A stretch of DNA of 64,000 nucleotides, taken from contig CM007990.1 of the NCBI GenBank assembly GCA_002189035.1, forward strand, positions 2,480,001 through 2,544,000, in the 5' to 3' direction. A program made the position numbers and the translations under genes. Each line of letters starts with the position of its first letter. Within the stretch, counting starts at the first letter, position 1. Origin of the DNA: Utricularia gibba (taxonomy: Eukaryota > Streptophyta > Magnoliopsida > Lamiales > Lentibulariaceae). Below, one piece after another: positions 46,174 through 58,144 of this stretch. The notes beneath the pieces are model-generated. The model worked only from the letters and a program-made list of their open reading frames with translations. It had not been told where the DNA came from and did not search any database.

Positions 46174-48954
46174 GAGGGATTGAGCATCAAATTGACCTTG
46201 TCCCTGGAGCACAACTCCCAAACCGACCAGCATACCGAACCAATCCAGAGGAGACGAAGGAAATACAAAAACAAGTTGAGGAATTGGTGTCTAAAGGATT
46301 TGTGCGTGAGAGCATGAGCCCCTGCTCAGTGCCGGTGTTATTGGTTCCAAAGTCGGATGGAACTTGGCGGATGTGTACTGATTGTCGCGCCATCAACAAC
46401 ATCACAATCAAGTATAGACATCCTATCCCTAGACTTGAAGATATGCTTGATGAATTGCATGGTGCTTGTGTTTTTAGTAAGATTGATTTGAGAAGTGGGT
46501 ATCATCAAATTAGAATGAAGGAAGGTGATGAGTGGAAAACTGCTTTTAAAACTAAGTTTGGTTTGTATGAGTGGGTTGTTATGCCTTTTGGGTTAACCAA
46601 TGCTCCTAGCACCTTTATGAGATTGATGAATCACGTTCTTAGGCCTTTTATAGGTAGATTTATTGTTGTTTATTTTGATGATATTCTGATCTATAGTAAG
46701 AGTATTGAGGAACATGTAGAGCATTTGAAAGATGTGTTAGATACTCTTAGAAAAGAGAAGTTGTTTGCTAACATCAAGAAGTGTGTCTTTTGCACAAATA
46801 GTGTCTCTTTTCTTGGATATGTTGTAAGTGATGCAGGAGTAGCTGTGGATGAAGAAAAAGTAAGAGCAATTAAAGAATGGCCAACACCTAAATCAGTGGG
46901 TGAAGTTAGGAGTTTTCATAGTTTAGCAAGTTTCTATAGACGGTTTGTTAGGGACTTCAGCTCTATAGCAGCACCCCTCACCCAGTTGATCAAGAAAAAT
47001 CATGCATTTCATTGGGGAGATGAGCAGGAACATGCTTTCAAACAACTCAAGAATAAGCTTTGCTCAACACCTCTTCTAGCACTTCCAAATTTTTCTGATA
47101 CTTTTGAAATTGAATATGATGCATCAGGTTTAGGCATTGGTGCTGTGTTGATGCAAAATGGACGTCCACTTGCTTATTTTAGTGAGAAGCTTCATGGTGC
47201 CACCCTCAACTATCCAACATATGACAAAGAGTTGTATGCGTTGGTTAGAGCTTTGGAGACATGGCAGCACTACTTGTGGCCTAAGGAGTTCATGATACAC
47301 ACTGATCATGAGTCTCTCAAACATTTGAAGGCTCAAGGAAAGCTGAATAGAAGACATGCTAAGTGGGTGGAATTCATTGACACATTCCCATATGTGATCA
47401 AATACAAGAAAGGTAAGGAGAATGTGGTTGCTGATGCTTTATCTCGAAGGTATACTCTTTTAGCCAATCTTGATGCAAGAATTCTTGGATTTGCTTCCAT
47501 AATTAACTTATACGTTCATAATCACGATTTTGGGGATATTTATAAGGCATGTGAACTTGCTCCATCTGGACTATTCTTCAGGAAAGATGATTTTCTTTAT
47601 AGGAAAGATAGACTGTGCATTCCTTCTTGCTCCATACGTGATTTGATTGTTAGAGAAGCTCATGGTGGGGGACTAATGGGACATTTTGGTGTTAAAAAGA
47701 CTCTTGATACTCTCACCCAACATTTCTTTTGGCCACACATGAGAAGGGATGTTGAAAGAATTTGTTCTAGATGTATCTCTTGTAGGAAGGCTAAATCAAC
47801 CACTACCCCTAATGGTTTGTATACTCCACTCCCTACTCCTTCTCAACCATGGGTGGACATTTCTATGGACTTTTTTTTAGGCTTACCTCGTACCCAAAGG
47901 GGTATAGATTCAATTTTCGTTGTTGTGGACAGGTTTTCAAAGATGGCACACTTTATTCCTTGCTATAAAACTGATGATGCATCTCATGTGGCTGATCTCT
48001 ACTTTAGGAAGTTGTTAGACTTCACGGTATGCCCCTAACTATTGTCTCTGATCGAGATGCAAGGTTTCTGAGTCACTTTTGGAGAGTTCTTTGGAGTAAA
48101 CTTGGCACTAAGCTGTTGTACTCAACATCATGTCACCCTCAAACCAATGGACAAACTGAGGTAACTAATCGCACACTTTCTACCTTACTTAGGATTATGA
48201 TTAAATCAAATCTTAAGACTTGGGAGGAATGTTTGCCACTTGTTGAGTTTGCTTACAATAGAACCATGCATCTCACTACTAAATTATCTCCCTTTGAAGT
48301 GGTTTATGGATTTAATCCTCTTACACCTTTGGATATGTTACCTTTGCCTTGTGATGAGAAAGTTAGTTTAGATGGCAAGAAGAGAGCTGATGCAATCAGA
48401 AGATTGCATGAAAAGGTGAAACAACAGATTGAATGCAACAATGCAAAGTATGCATCAGCAGCAAACAAGGGAGGCGCAAAGTTGTATTTGAACCGGGAGA
48501 TTGGGTTTGGCTTCATCTCAGGAAGGAGAGATTTCCCACCAAGAGGAAGTCAAAACTTCTACCTCGTGGAGATGGCCCTTTCCAAGTTGTTGAGCGCGTG
48601 AATGATAATGCATACAAGCTAGATTTACCAGGTGAGTATTCTGTTCATTCAACTTTCAATGTTGCTGATTTGTCTCTTTTCGACATGGATACAGATTCAG
48701 GGACGAATCTTCCTAAAGAAGGGGGGGATGATGAGCCCCAGGAAGATAATGAAGTGTATTTGAAGAATGATGAGGAGTTTGTCCAAGTGAACACATTAGA
48801 AACAAAGATGATTCCACCAAGACCAATGACTAGGAGCAAGACAAAGATGGTTGAAGATACACTTAAGGCTCTACTCAATACCATTGGAATCAAACATGGG
48901 CTTGAAGACATCCCATCAAAAGAGCTTAACTACTTGAAGGTGGATTTACCATAA
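46174..48954 (+). pseudogene. Chromovirus pol: RT, RNase H and integrase, with frame breaks
   Basis: [53 protein letters not shown] and active site [11 protein letters not shown]. RNase [21 protein letters not shown], then [11 protein letters not shown] and VADALSRRY. Integrase: an HHCC finger ([15 protein letters not shown] ... [11 protein letters not shown]), a core with [23 protein letters not shown] and [13 protein letters not shown], and a C-terminal [20 protein letters not shown]. Frame breaks, each equal to one missing base, lie at about 46173, 48021 and 48469. The C-terminus extends 226 bases into the 3' LTR (stop 48952-48954). No standard chromodomain is visible at the end. All else is well kept. 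Confidence 0.9.
48715..48728 (+). other. Polypurine tract of the chromovirus
   Basis: AAAGAAGGGGGGGA directly abuts the 3' LTR start TGATGAG. It also encodes part of the integrase tail (KEGGD). Confidence 0.92.
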
Positions 48955-49333
48955 AGCATTGGGCTTGTTAGACTTTTCTATTTCATTTAGTTTGGGCTAT
49001 ATAATGTTAGAGCCCAATTCTAGAGTATAAATACTCTAGAGATGTTCTATTTCAAGACTTTTAGTCATTTTTCATATATGTGGTGAGGATTCTCCTCCTC
49101 TTTAAGTGCTTGTACACTCTTAACTTATCAAGCTTTGAGCTTGTGGCGTTCTAGGATTATCACTTCCAATCCCTTCTCTTTTCTGAAGTGTGGCTCCTAA
49201 TTTTCTTTGTTTCGAAGTCTGGTTGCATGAGATTCATTCTCTTGAGGGTAGACTTGGGTAGGTTACTTTCTAAGCTTTAGAATCATCGCTTGTTCGTGGG
49301 TTGCTAATCTTAATAGATTAGAGGGTCACATCA
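48729..49333 (+). repeat. 3' LTR of the chromovirus
   Basis: Aligns base for base over 605 positions with 42637-43241. The first 375 positions are identical; the eight differences all lie in the remaining 230. Confidence 0.95.
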
Positions 49334-49338
49334 CCAAG
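49334..49338 (+). repeat. Right target-site duplication of the chromovirus (CCAAG)
   Basis: Exact match to 42632-42636. Confidence 0.92.
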
Positions 49339-51310
49339 TCTCATTGGCTTTCATTGAGAGAAGTCCTTTTTGTATGGGTTCTATCCATTCGGAGAGTAGC
49401 ATTGCTTTAACATAGTTTTCAGTTCTGAGAGAATTGATATGTTCCTATAGAAGTTGGAATTTCATCTTTCGAGGTGATTTTTTCTCACGTAAGCCTGTAT
49501 CAAAATTGAGTTCCATGATGAGCCTATAAGTCTCTTAGAGTGTGAGAGTATATGTTGAGAAGGTTGAGAGCCGACAATTCTATTGAGGTGTTGAATTATT
49601 AGTTGTTAGATGGTTTGAATTAGTTTCATCACGAATTTTTTATTCTACGTCATATGTAAAAAAAAGTTCCATCCTACTCCTGAAGTTCAGTGTTTTTAGG
49701 CTGAAGTTAAGGATTGTGTAATTAAGGAACCTGTTTTGCTAGTGTCATTGATGTTGCTTTTGTGCTTATCTATGGACTACCTCCAAGGAATGCTGCCCCA
49801 TTATCACTTGTCTCGTCACTCTTGAACATGTACTCTACATTTAAATGAGAAGAAAAGTCAAGGGAATATGGAAATACCGATTCATGAAGGATGACATTTC
49901 TAGAGATAAAGGTGCATCGTGTATAGAGATCATAAAGTTTATATCATTTGATTCCCATTAGTTATTTGATAAATATGCACCATTGAGCCCTCGGGTCTAT
50001 TTTTTGCAGCCTTGTTTGAGGGTTGAGGTGAAGTTGAAATGGCCAAACACTTTTATATTGTTGTATTTATGTTGCTTCTCTATTAGTTTTTCATACGAAG
50101 TGAGGAATTCCTGCATTTTCTTGGGTGTGTGATTGAGAAGATATGTTATTGTTAGAATGGCATGTCCCCAAAAGTGTGTTCTGCTTGGAATAATAGTGCT
50201 CGTGTGATGTTAATAAGGTACTGATTTCACATCTCCACTACATCGTTTTGTTCTACCGTTTCAACATAGTTATTTTGATGTAAAATTCCAAGGATTGTAA
50301 AGTCCACTAATGCATATTCTAGAGCATGATCTCTGTGCAGGATCATGACTCGTTTTCGGAATTGGGTTTTGATCATTTTTAGAATAGCAAAGATGATAGA
50401 TGGAGTTTTTGATTTGTCCACATAAGATAAGTTCAGGTAGCACACATTGCATCCTCCACAATGGTAACAAAAAATCTATATCCTCCTTGACTTCTTGTCT
50501 TATATGTTTCTCATGTATCTCTATGGATCAAGTCAAAAGCATTAGTGGATCCATCATGTGTAAGGAATGTCAATTTTCATTGTTTGACCCTTGGACATGT
50601 AGTACATATATGTCTATAAATGTTATGAATCGTAGGGTTCATCTTTAAAAAGTGTGCAATTACTAAATGGTTGAGGTGTCTCATTCGGTGATGTCATAAA
50701 TCAAAGGAGCATAAAGAATTGATAGAAAAAGTCAAACCAGATTTAGAAAAAGGCATAAGAGAATATGAGTCTTTCAAAACATGCATAAAGGAGTAGGAAG
50801 AATTTGAAGCATGTTGCTCAAGAATATATAATTTGTTCTTCATATTAGCTTTCTCAATCATTGTTGTTGGACATGACAAATCTTGCAAGATACACTCATT
50901 AGTGGTAAACAAGGGTAAAGTGTTACTTGAGATACTAATTGTGATACCGTTATGAATACAATGAAAGATGGTATGTATAGAACATTGTGTAAGGCGATGT
51001 GCTTGTTGAGTGTAACTTTTCCAATGTGTTGAATTTGGACTGTTTGCTTGTTTGGAAATCTCACACATGTTGTAATGGGAGTGTTAGATTCAAACAACTT
51101 GAGGTAGTACACCATGTGAATGGTTAAAAAAATGTGTCAAATACAAGAAATGGTAGTTTCTTGTATTTTGCAATAGCTCTAAATGTAAACTAATGTATTT
51201 CCAACAATACCATGCATAAATTGTAAAGAAAGCAAGGATAGTTTCCAACAAGGTTAGTATGATTTCATTTGTATTGATGGCTCCTATGTGACAAAGGTGA
51301 AAGAAAAACT
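49339..51310 (-). pseudogene. Copia element 4: protease to integrase
   Basis: Minus strand, read from high to low coordinates. It has a decayed protease-side stretch (TLEKLHSTSTSPYTMFYT frame near 51000), a GAG-pre-integrase motif (LWHHRMRHLNHLVIAHF near 50690-50640), an integrase core (FDLIHRDTWETY near 50530, then TQFRKRVMILHRDHALEYAL with the Asp block and NNYVETVEQNDVVEM at about 50260) and the post-integrase region ending MKANETW at 49339. Many stops and frame changes show it is old. RT continues at 42636 beyond the chromovirus. No LTR could be identified at either end. Confidence 0.8.
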
Positions 51311-53037
51311 GCATTTTGCAATACGAGTTTATATGAAGTGAAAGTTAAGAAAATTGAATCTTAGAAATGTAGAGCATTGATATCGGCATTTTAAAAGAGA
51401 ACCAAAACACATTTTCCATTGTAGAAGTCAAAAAAGGTTGGACTTTTTTTTAGTGTCGCAGCATGTATTTTAATGTATTCAAATCAAATATTATATTAGT
51501 CATTTCATGAACAATGTGGAAAGCTACAAGATTGAGATTGGAAGTAGACTTTTATCACTAGATGATTGAATTGAGGGATAACTCAACAAGGGCATATTTT
51601 GATGCTAAGTTGAAGTGTGAAATATTGTTAAATAATCATATTAAGTTAAAGAATCAATGCAAACTTCCACTCCTCAACATACTTAGTAGAGTGAAGGATG
51701 CATTTGCAGCTTGATTTACCCATAGATGAGATGAAAAACTTTAAGGACTAGTTGTGTGTAATATGTAAACTGATGAAAACCAAAATCGAGTAAAATATAA
51801 AACTTTGAAAACTAATTATCCCAATATATTAGACATTTGGGGATCAATTATACCTAGTATGCAAAACAATGGAGATTAATTGTGTAAGTGGAGATGAAAT
51901 ATGTTTTTTTAAAAAACATTAGTGATTTCTTGCATAATTTTCTCTTTTAGTAAATGAATTGCTTGTAATGTTCTATTCTGTGTTTGATTTTACAGCTTAC
52001 TAATAATTTGTTTCTATATTCATTTCATAATTACATACCCAATGCTTTAATCTAAGTAGTAGCTAGTGATACAAAATTAATTATCCCCCAGGTTTTTGGA
52101 ATGCCATGCCATGCCCTGTGCATATTGAATAAATTGGCAATGTATATTTTTCATATCTATTTCATTTGTAAAATACTTAAGTTTAGTATTATATTTGAAA
52201 TTTACTTATATTTATATTTATGCATTTGTAAAATATCTAAACTTCAAAAATAAATTAATTTTTAAACTTCATTTAATATTTTCAATTATTAGTTTTTTTT
52301 AATTTTAAACAATATTATATGATGAATTAAAAATTTTCATTAGAATTTATTTTTAATTATTACATTGAAGTTTAAATATATAATTAAAAAATATAATTAA
52401 CAGTATTTTGAAATAATATATATTTTTAAAGTGTTACATCAAATATTTATAACAAAAATTAGTTATATTTCAAACTTTAATAATCCTATTATTGTGTTTG
52501 AATAAAAATATAATGGTATGTTATTTTTTTATAATTCATATTTGACATATTTTTTATTACTATTCATTATATTTCTTTTATATTGAATAATTATTAAATA
52601 ATTTTACATTATATAATGTTAATTAATACTAAATTGATTTCATAAAAATAAAATTAAATGGATTAATGAAATATTTTATATTATAAATTTTTAAAAAATA
52701 CTTATGTTATGTATGTAAATGTTATTTGTATCATGTGGGTTCTAGGATTACATCATGCATAACATAAATATTTTTATTATTTATAAATATAAATATATAA
52801 GTTTTAGTATGTATAATGTGAATTAAATTAGTTAACTTACATTTTTTTTCAAAATTAAGATATTTTATTAATATATATATATATATATATATTGAGTTAA
52901 GATGTATCACAAATATTTTTACAAATTCCAGTATTTTATCAATGAGATAAATATATAGGGCCAATTTTCCTGGAATTGAAGTGCTTTCGGGGACATGCCC
53001 TAGAGTTGATGCGACTGCAATTAATTGTTACTGAGTA
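51311..53037. other. AT-rich intergenic DNA
   Basis: May include the lost 5' end of the Copia element. 52130-52960 is extremely AT-rich, with an (AT)n run at about 52870-52892. No coding signal recognised. The last bases before 53038 are the presumed promoter and 5' UTR of the patatin-like gene. Confidence 0.45.
52870..52892 (+). repeat. (AT)n microsatellite
   Basis: About eleven uninterrupted AT units in AT-rich DNA. Confidence 0.9.
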
Positions 53038-55099
53038 ATGTCTCCTGCTAAATCAAATGTTGCGATTGCATTCTCCGCCGTGTCGATGATGGCCTGCGCC
53101 ACCTCTTTCCTGCGGCCCGCCATTGCCTCCTCGAATCGCCGCCAATACCCCCGCCCTCAGAGCGCCCCGACAACCAGCCGTCGGAGAGAAAGTCCTTCAC
53201 CGTTTCCGCGGGGGAGCTCTTTCTGGGTATAGCGGCCCGGATGTTGGGAAAAGCGGCAAAAGTATAGTAAATCAGGAGACGCCTTCCGAGGTGGTGTGGG
53301 AACAAAGGGCTAGGGACATCGAGGCGGAACGGCGACGCGTAGTCGTGACGAGCCCTGGTTTCAGTTTCTCCGCAGCTGGGCTTTTGTTTCCCTATCATCT
53401 TGGGGTGGCGCAATTTCTTTTAGAGAAGGGATATATCAAGGTTCACCCTCTTTTGGTTTTCAATTCTCTTAATTCTTGAATAACATGATTTCCCTGGCGC
53501 TGCGACTCTGTTTCTTACCACCTCCTGGCCTTTGGTGTCAATGCTATGTAATTCATTCAGTGGCAAATCGTTGTTTGGAAGACATAGGAATGAATTTGTT
53601 GCGATGGATGATTTTTGTTGTTTGATTGAGTTTATAATGTTCAGAAAGTGGCGTTGCCTCATATTGAACATAGATGTTGGGAGTTTACTGGTTTATAATG
53701 GTGCAGTGAGTATGTGCAATTGACTTAGTCTGTTAAATTATGGACTTCCCTTTTACTATGTTTTCATGTATACTCTCGCAATATAGTTAGCAAACATATG
53801 GAATCATTGTATTACCGTCTTTCTTAACTTTTGGAATGCCAAAGCTTGTTGCATTCATGTTTGGTTTCTGCCCTTTCTGCATCGTGTGTCTAAGCATTAC
53901 TTAACTCTGTTCTTAGGATAGCACACCACTTGCCGGTTCATCTGCTGGTGCCATTGTTTGTGCAGTGATTGCATCTGGTGCAAGTATGCATGAAGCGCTA
54001 AGATTTACAAAGATATTGGCCCAAGACTGTAGGCTTCAAGGGACTGCATTTCGCCTTGGGGTATATCTCCTACCTGGCCAAGAAAATTTCTTTGAAACTG
54101 CTGATGCTCTTGATAAAGAATTAAGTCATTGAAGTTCCATTTTCTGTTGGTGCACTGTAAGAATATAGGGCAAATGGATTTAACGCGAAGCATCATTAGC
54201 TTGTTCATGTTGTTCACTTAGGCAGTGCTTCGAGAAGTTCTGGATGATTTTTTTCCTGAAGATATTCACATCAGGTCAAATGGGAGAGTTCGCGGTAGGT
54301 GCAGTTACGCTTCTTGGAATGCATTTTGGGTGAAAAAAAATTATTTAACGTGAACCTTCCTTCGTAAAGCTAAATTTAGAAAGAGTATCTCCTGCCTTTG
54401 TGGCAGTTGCTGTGACACAGGTTCTTTGGAGGCCGCGTGGCTTGCTCATCGACCAATTTGATTCGAAGGAAGATTTGATAAATGCAGTGTTCACGTCCTC
54501 ATTTATTCCGGGGTACAATACAAACATTTGTGCTGGGCAGTTACATACTCTCTGAGTTTGCATAAGATACTAAACTCATTGCAACTACAGTTATCTAGCT
54601 CCTAGGCCGGTTACACGTTTCCGGAACAAGATTTGTATCGATGGGGGTTAACACTGTTCATGCCTCCAACCTCTGCAGCAGAAACGGTCTCACTCTTATG
54701 CTAAATGATGTGGATTCTGTTGGATGATTAACATCCTAATATTCTTGGTTATCTCACTGGTTTGTAGGTACGAGTTTGTGCTTTTCCTGCAAGTCGTCTG
54801 GGGATGAAGCAAGTCGGATCAGCCCTGATTGCAACCCAGAGAATCGAGCCACAGTCCGCCAGGTGAACACACCACACACCACCCTTGATGATTTCATTTT
54901 TTTTCCCCCACTTCAACTCCCGACACAACATCCTTTCGCTGAGTTGCAGCTATTTAATTGGGCGCTTGAACCAGCGGCTGATGGTGTCCTTGATATGCTC
55001 TTCGAACTGGGGTATCTTGATGCAGCTGTCTGGGCGCGTGATAACCCGGTTGAAGAAGTTGGAGAAAATGAAGTGAATGAAAGCAGGCAAACGCAATAA
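53038..55099 (+). pseudogene. Patatin-like acyl hydrolase gene (At1g33270-like) with broken frame
   Basis: Exons inferred: 53038-53440, 53917-54060, 54222-54294, 54407-54512, 54591-54686, 54768-54862 and 54950-55099 (TAA). The N-terminus (MMACATSFLRPAIASS) looks like an organelle transit peptide. The patatin domain has SPGFSFSAAGLLFPYHLGVA, the nucleophile motif GSSAG (in TPLAGSSAGAIV), RPRGLLIDQFDSKEDLI and IDGG with the catalytic Asp. The C-terminus is LFNWALEPAADGVLDMLFEL. Splice sites are good and the protein follows a plant single-copy-type family throughout. The frame is lost at about 53150-53190, 53258, 54643-54647 and 54818, each time by one missing base. The second and third breaks are firm. 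Either a recent pseudogene or a real gene with sequence errors. Confidence 0.85.
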
Positions 55100-56400
55100 C
55101 GGCGGGTGTTAAACTGTGAAGCCGAGGCAGGCATTCGTACCGCTATCGCATACGGCGAAGATGTTTATCCACACATTAGAATTGCAATACCATTCGGTTT
55201 TCAGATTTTTTGTATGAATGGATGGGGTGTCAAGTATTTCCACAATTTAGTATAATTCTATCAAAACTCAAATTAAATGTTGAAGAACATACTAAGACGA
55301 TCACATGCGTAGAACTTACACAAATAAGGCTTCATCATAAATCTTCAGTCACAAGTACTTACACACACATATTTGACTCTAAACGACAAAATTTGATAAA
55401 ATACAAAATTAAAGGAATCCAAAACATCCTGAACTTGACTTTAAACCCTAAAACTGAGTCTATTCTCCTGACTTCTACCTCTTGTCTTTATATGATGATG
55501 GGAATTTGTCAGACTTTCTTAATGGGTTCATATCAAATCTTCTATCCGAATTTTCTAAAATAAGATATAAATCTTCTAGCACAAGATCCAAATCTTTCAA
55601 GATAAAATGTGAATCTTATCTTATCTGAGAATCTTTAATTGAGTCTTTCATTTGGATAGGCCAAATCTTTGACTTCATCTAGGTTAGCTCGAATTCCTCA
55701 AAATTATGTCAAAATTGTTCTAAAAAATCATAAAACACACTTCCCCTCTAAAAAGATCAAAATGGCATGAAAGATATAAAATTCATCTAAAAAGATAGGA
55801 AAATTAAAAGAAAAGACATGTAAAATTGACCTTGAGTGAGTCCTAAAAAGTACAAATATAAGTGACGCAAAATCATTTATCAACTCCCAAAAATCGATCA
55901 ACCAAGACTTCTCTATAAATAGGAGCTTAGATCCAAAGAATAGCATTTTGTATCCATTACATCTATTGTAAACCTTGTTTCTTCTCTTAGTGAAACCTAT
56001 TTCTCAATAAACTCCCTTAAATCCATAGTTTTCCATTATGGTAGTTTCCACATAAAGAACTCTGACTTCATTTTACCGACTTTCATATTAACAAAACCCT
56101 AATCCTATAAATTGATGATCTAGATCATCGAAAAATCCAATTTTTCCGCTTGTAAAATCAGATTATTGTCTATTACCGATTTTTAACCACAAGAATGAGA
56201 ATGCATAATGTCGTATGTTTCTATAATGTTATTGGGATCCCTTATTGCACACATATTTAAAATCCAAGTATCATATTCGGTGTTGTTACTTTTGAAGGTT
56301 TTTTTCACTTGAGAAGACTTAAATAATAAGATAGGTTGTACAAGGTTTCCTTGAGGTTGGATATGTTAGAGAAGTGAGATATTATGAAAAGAATGCTAAT
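55100..56400. other. Intergenic DNA with a possible LTR promoter
   Basis: No coding signal. CTCTATAAATAGGAGCTTAG at 55910-55929 resembles the TATA region of plant LTRs, and sequence around it may be a solo or decayed LTR; no second copy or primer site was found. Confidence 0.3.
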
Positions 56401-56404
56401 CTTT

Positions 56405-56660
56405 TGTCACGTCAAAACTTGATGGAAAATGGAGAGTCTGCATCGATTTCACTAGCTTGAATAAAACATGCAAGTGGTATTGATATCCCATACGTGCATT
56501 GACACTAGTTAAGGGTGTCATCAAATTTCCCCCAACCAAAGAAAAATCACTTTCTACACAAGCGGTCATGTATATAAAATCATGGCATTTGGGTTTAAGA
56601 ATGCCAAGGACACTTAGCAACCAATGTATTGAGTTGAAATGTTTACTAATGGTGTATATT
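56405..56660 (+). pseudogene. Gypsy RT fragment of element 5
   Basis: One frame gives KLDGKWRVCIDFTSLNKTC and, after a break, another gives MAFGFKNAKDT, matching the start of Ty3/gypsy RT and its MPFGLKNAGATY block. Much of the sequence between is missing. Confidence 0.65.
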
Positions 56661-56806
56661 CACTTTTGATAATTAAGTTTCTTGTATCCATATTTTTATA
56701 TGATGAGAAAATATTCCTAAAAATATTGCCACTTTTTTTTTTGTACTCATACATATTTTGAATGATGTAAATAAATTTCAATAATTGATCAAAATTTTAA
56801 CACTAT

Positions 56807-57337
56807 TTGCGTTTCTTGGTCACATTTTTAAAAACACTCAATTTTCAGTCACAATTTTTCATAGGATTTCAATTGGAAGTCATGTGGTGCATCATGAATA
56901 ACCGCTCTCTGAACTTAAGTGCTATGATTGCTAAACAAATGACTAGAGACTATAGACACAGAAAAATTCAACACTTGAGTTTTGGCAATATCATGACGCA
57001 TCTTGCTCACACTTTATGTCCTGAAAAACTGTCTGAATTAGAGTTTTTCCATGTTGAAAATAAGACAGTGCATTTAGATGCATATTTCTTGAAAGTCGTT
57101 GGACTAATTAAAGTCCAAGGGAGTGGGTTTGTTTTTAGATCTTTGGCAGGTTTGTGTGGAAGCTCTACCCCTAGAGAAGGCAACTCAAATACCACTGCTC
57201 CTGCAACCTCCAAGCACAATAGCAAGGGATGCTATTGCCCAAAAATGATCAAAGATTTGAGTGAGAAAATGTCTGATTTAATTCGTGAAATGCAAGAGTT
57301 GAAACAGGGAGTGATTGACTCCTCCCTGAACAAGTAA
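56807..57337 (+). pseudogene. Third-ORF fragment of gypsy element 5
   Basis: A 176-codon frame with MWCIMNNRSLNLSAMIAKQM and IMTHLAHTLCPEKLSELEFF, then a Ser/Thr-rich linker and a C-terminal coiled-coil-like MIKDLSEKMSDLIREMQELK. The layout parallels the C-terminal half of the ORF3 in the Athila-like copies (compare 12919-13480). It is joined to the RT fragment by a large deletion. Confidence 0.55.
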
Positions 57338-58144
57338 TTAGCTGCTGAACTTATTTTGTGTAGTTTTAATTTATTTTTATTTTTATTTTTCTTAGGATCC
57401 TGTTCGTGTATGTGTCTACTAGTCCATGCTAGAAGTAGTAGAAGGCTTGTGTTCGTTTTGTTTAACGTCATTAAACTGCTTTGAATGGCCATATGATTGA
57501 ACACTGCAACTATGAGATGATTTGGATATATGAGCTTTCTATGCCTTTTATATTCCCGGGAGCATGTTTTTACCTTCTATTTTATGAGAGCATGCACATG
57601 ATTAGAAGAACCTAGGGAGTGTGATCTAGATTAGCTTAAATTGAGTTGCTAGACTTCATAATCGTTGTGGGATTGGTTGCCAGCTTAAAAAAGAGGAAAA
57701 GCAGTGCAACACATAATAAAAAAGCATGTGCGGACTCAATAAGTAGTGAATGAGTGCAAAGGGATGGATTGATCCAGAGTAGGAGAAGGCCTGGAGATAT
57801 AAGGTATGAGTGCTTGGCAAACACTCTTTCACAGGAAAGGCCACGACATTATACCTGGATCAATCCAGAACAAGCTGCCCTTCACTATCAAAGAAAAAAA
57901 GAGAGAAAAAAAAGAGTTGCCAACCATAGTCCTAAGCGATTTTGAATAAATCAACTTAAGGAAGCAATCTTTGAAAACACTACCCAAAAGGAATCTATTC
58001 ATACACATTTGAGTGATAACATGACATGCACACCAGCATTCCTACACCTCATGCATCTGAATTTTATCAAAGTTGTTTATCAAGTCCTAGCTATTGCTCT
58101 TAGCTAGGACTTGAGGATAAGTCTTGTGTCGTTGTAACATAGTG
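57338..58144 (+). mobile_element. 3' untranslated region of gypsy element 5
   Basis: Non-coding, ending AGGACTTGAGGATAAGTC...AACATAGTG directly before the LTR. The same type of ending precedes the LTR at 41151. Confidence 0.55.

Larger units (their letters stand above)
42637..49333 (+). mobile_element. Complete Ty3/gypsy chromovirus, 6697 bp
   Basis: All structural parts are present: two 605-bp LTRs (42637-43241 and 48729-49333), an initiator-Met primer site, gag-protease-RT-RNase H-integrase in Ty3/gypsy order, a polypurine tract touching the 3' LTR, and a 5-bp target duplication CCAAG at 42632-42636 and 49334-49338. By eye the LTRs differ at eight positions, about 1.3%, so the insertion is recent. 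It lies inside a minus-strand Copia element. The gag type and the coding region running into the 3' LTR suggest the CRM-like branch of chromoviruses, but this is not certain. Confidence 0.95.

Noticed and set aside
53226-53276. A 49-bp intron to reconcile frames in the first patatin exon
   Set aside because: It is shorter than plant introns usually are, and it would remove sequence that reads as conserved family protein (VSAGELFLGIAAR) in the third frame. Two one-base losses explain all three frames better.
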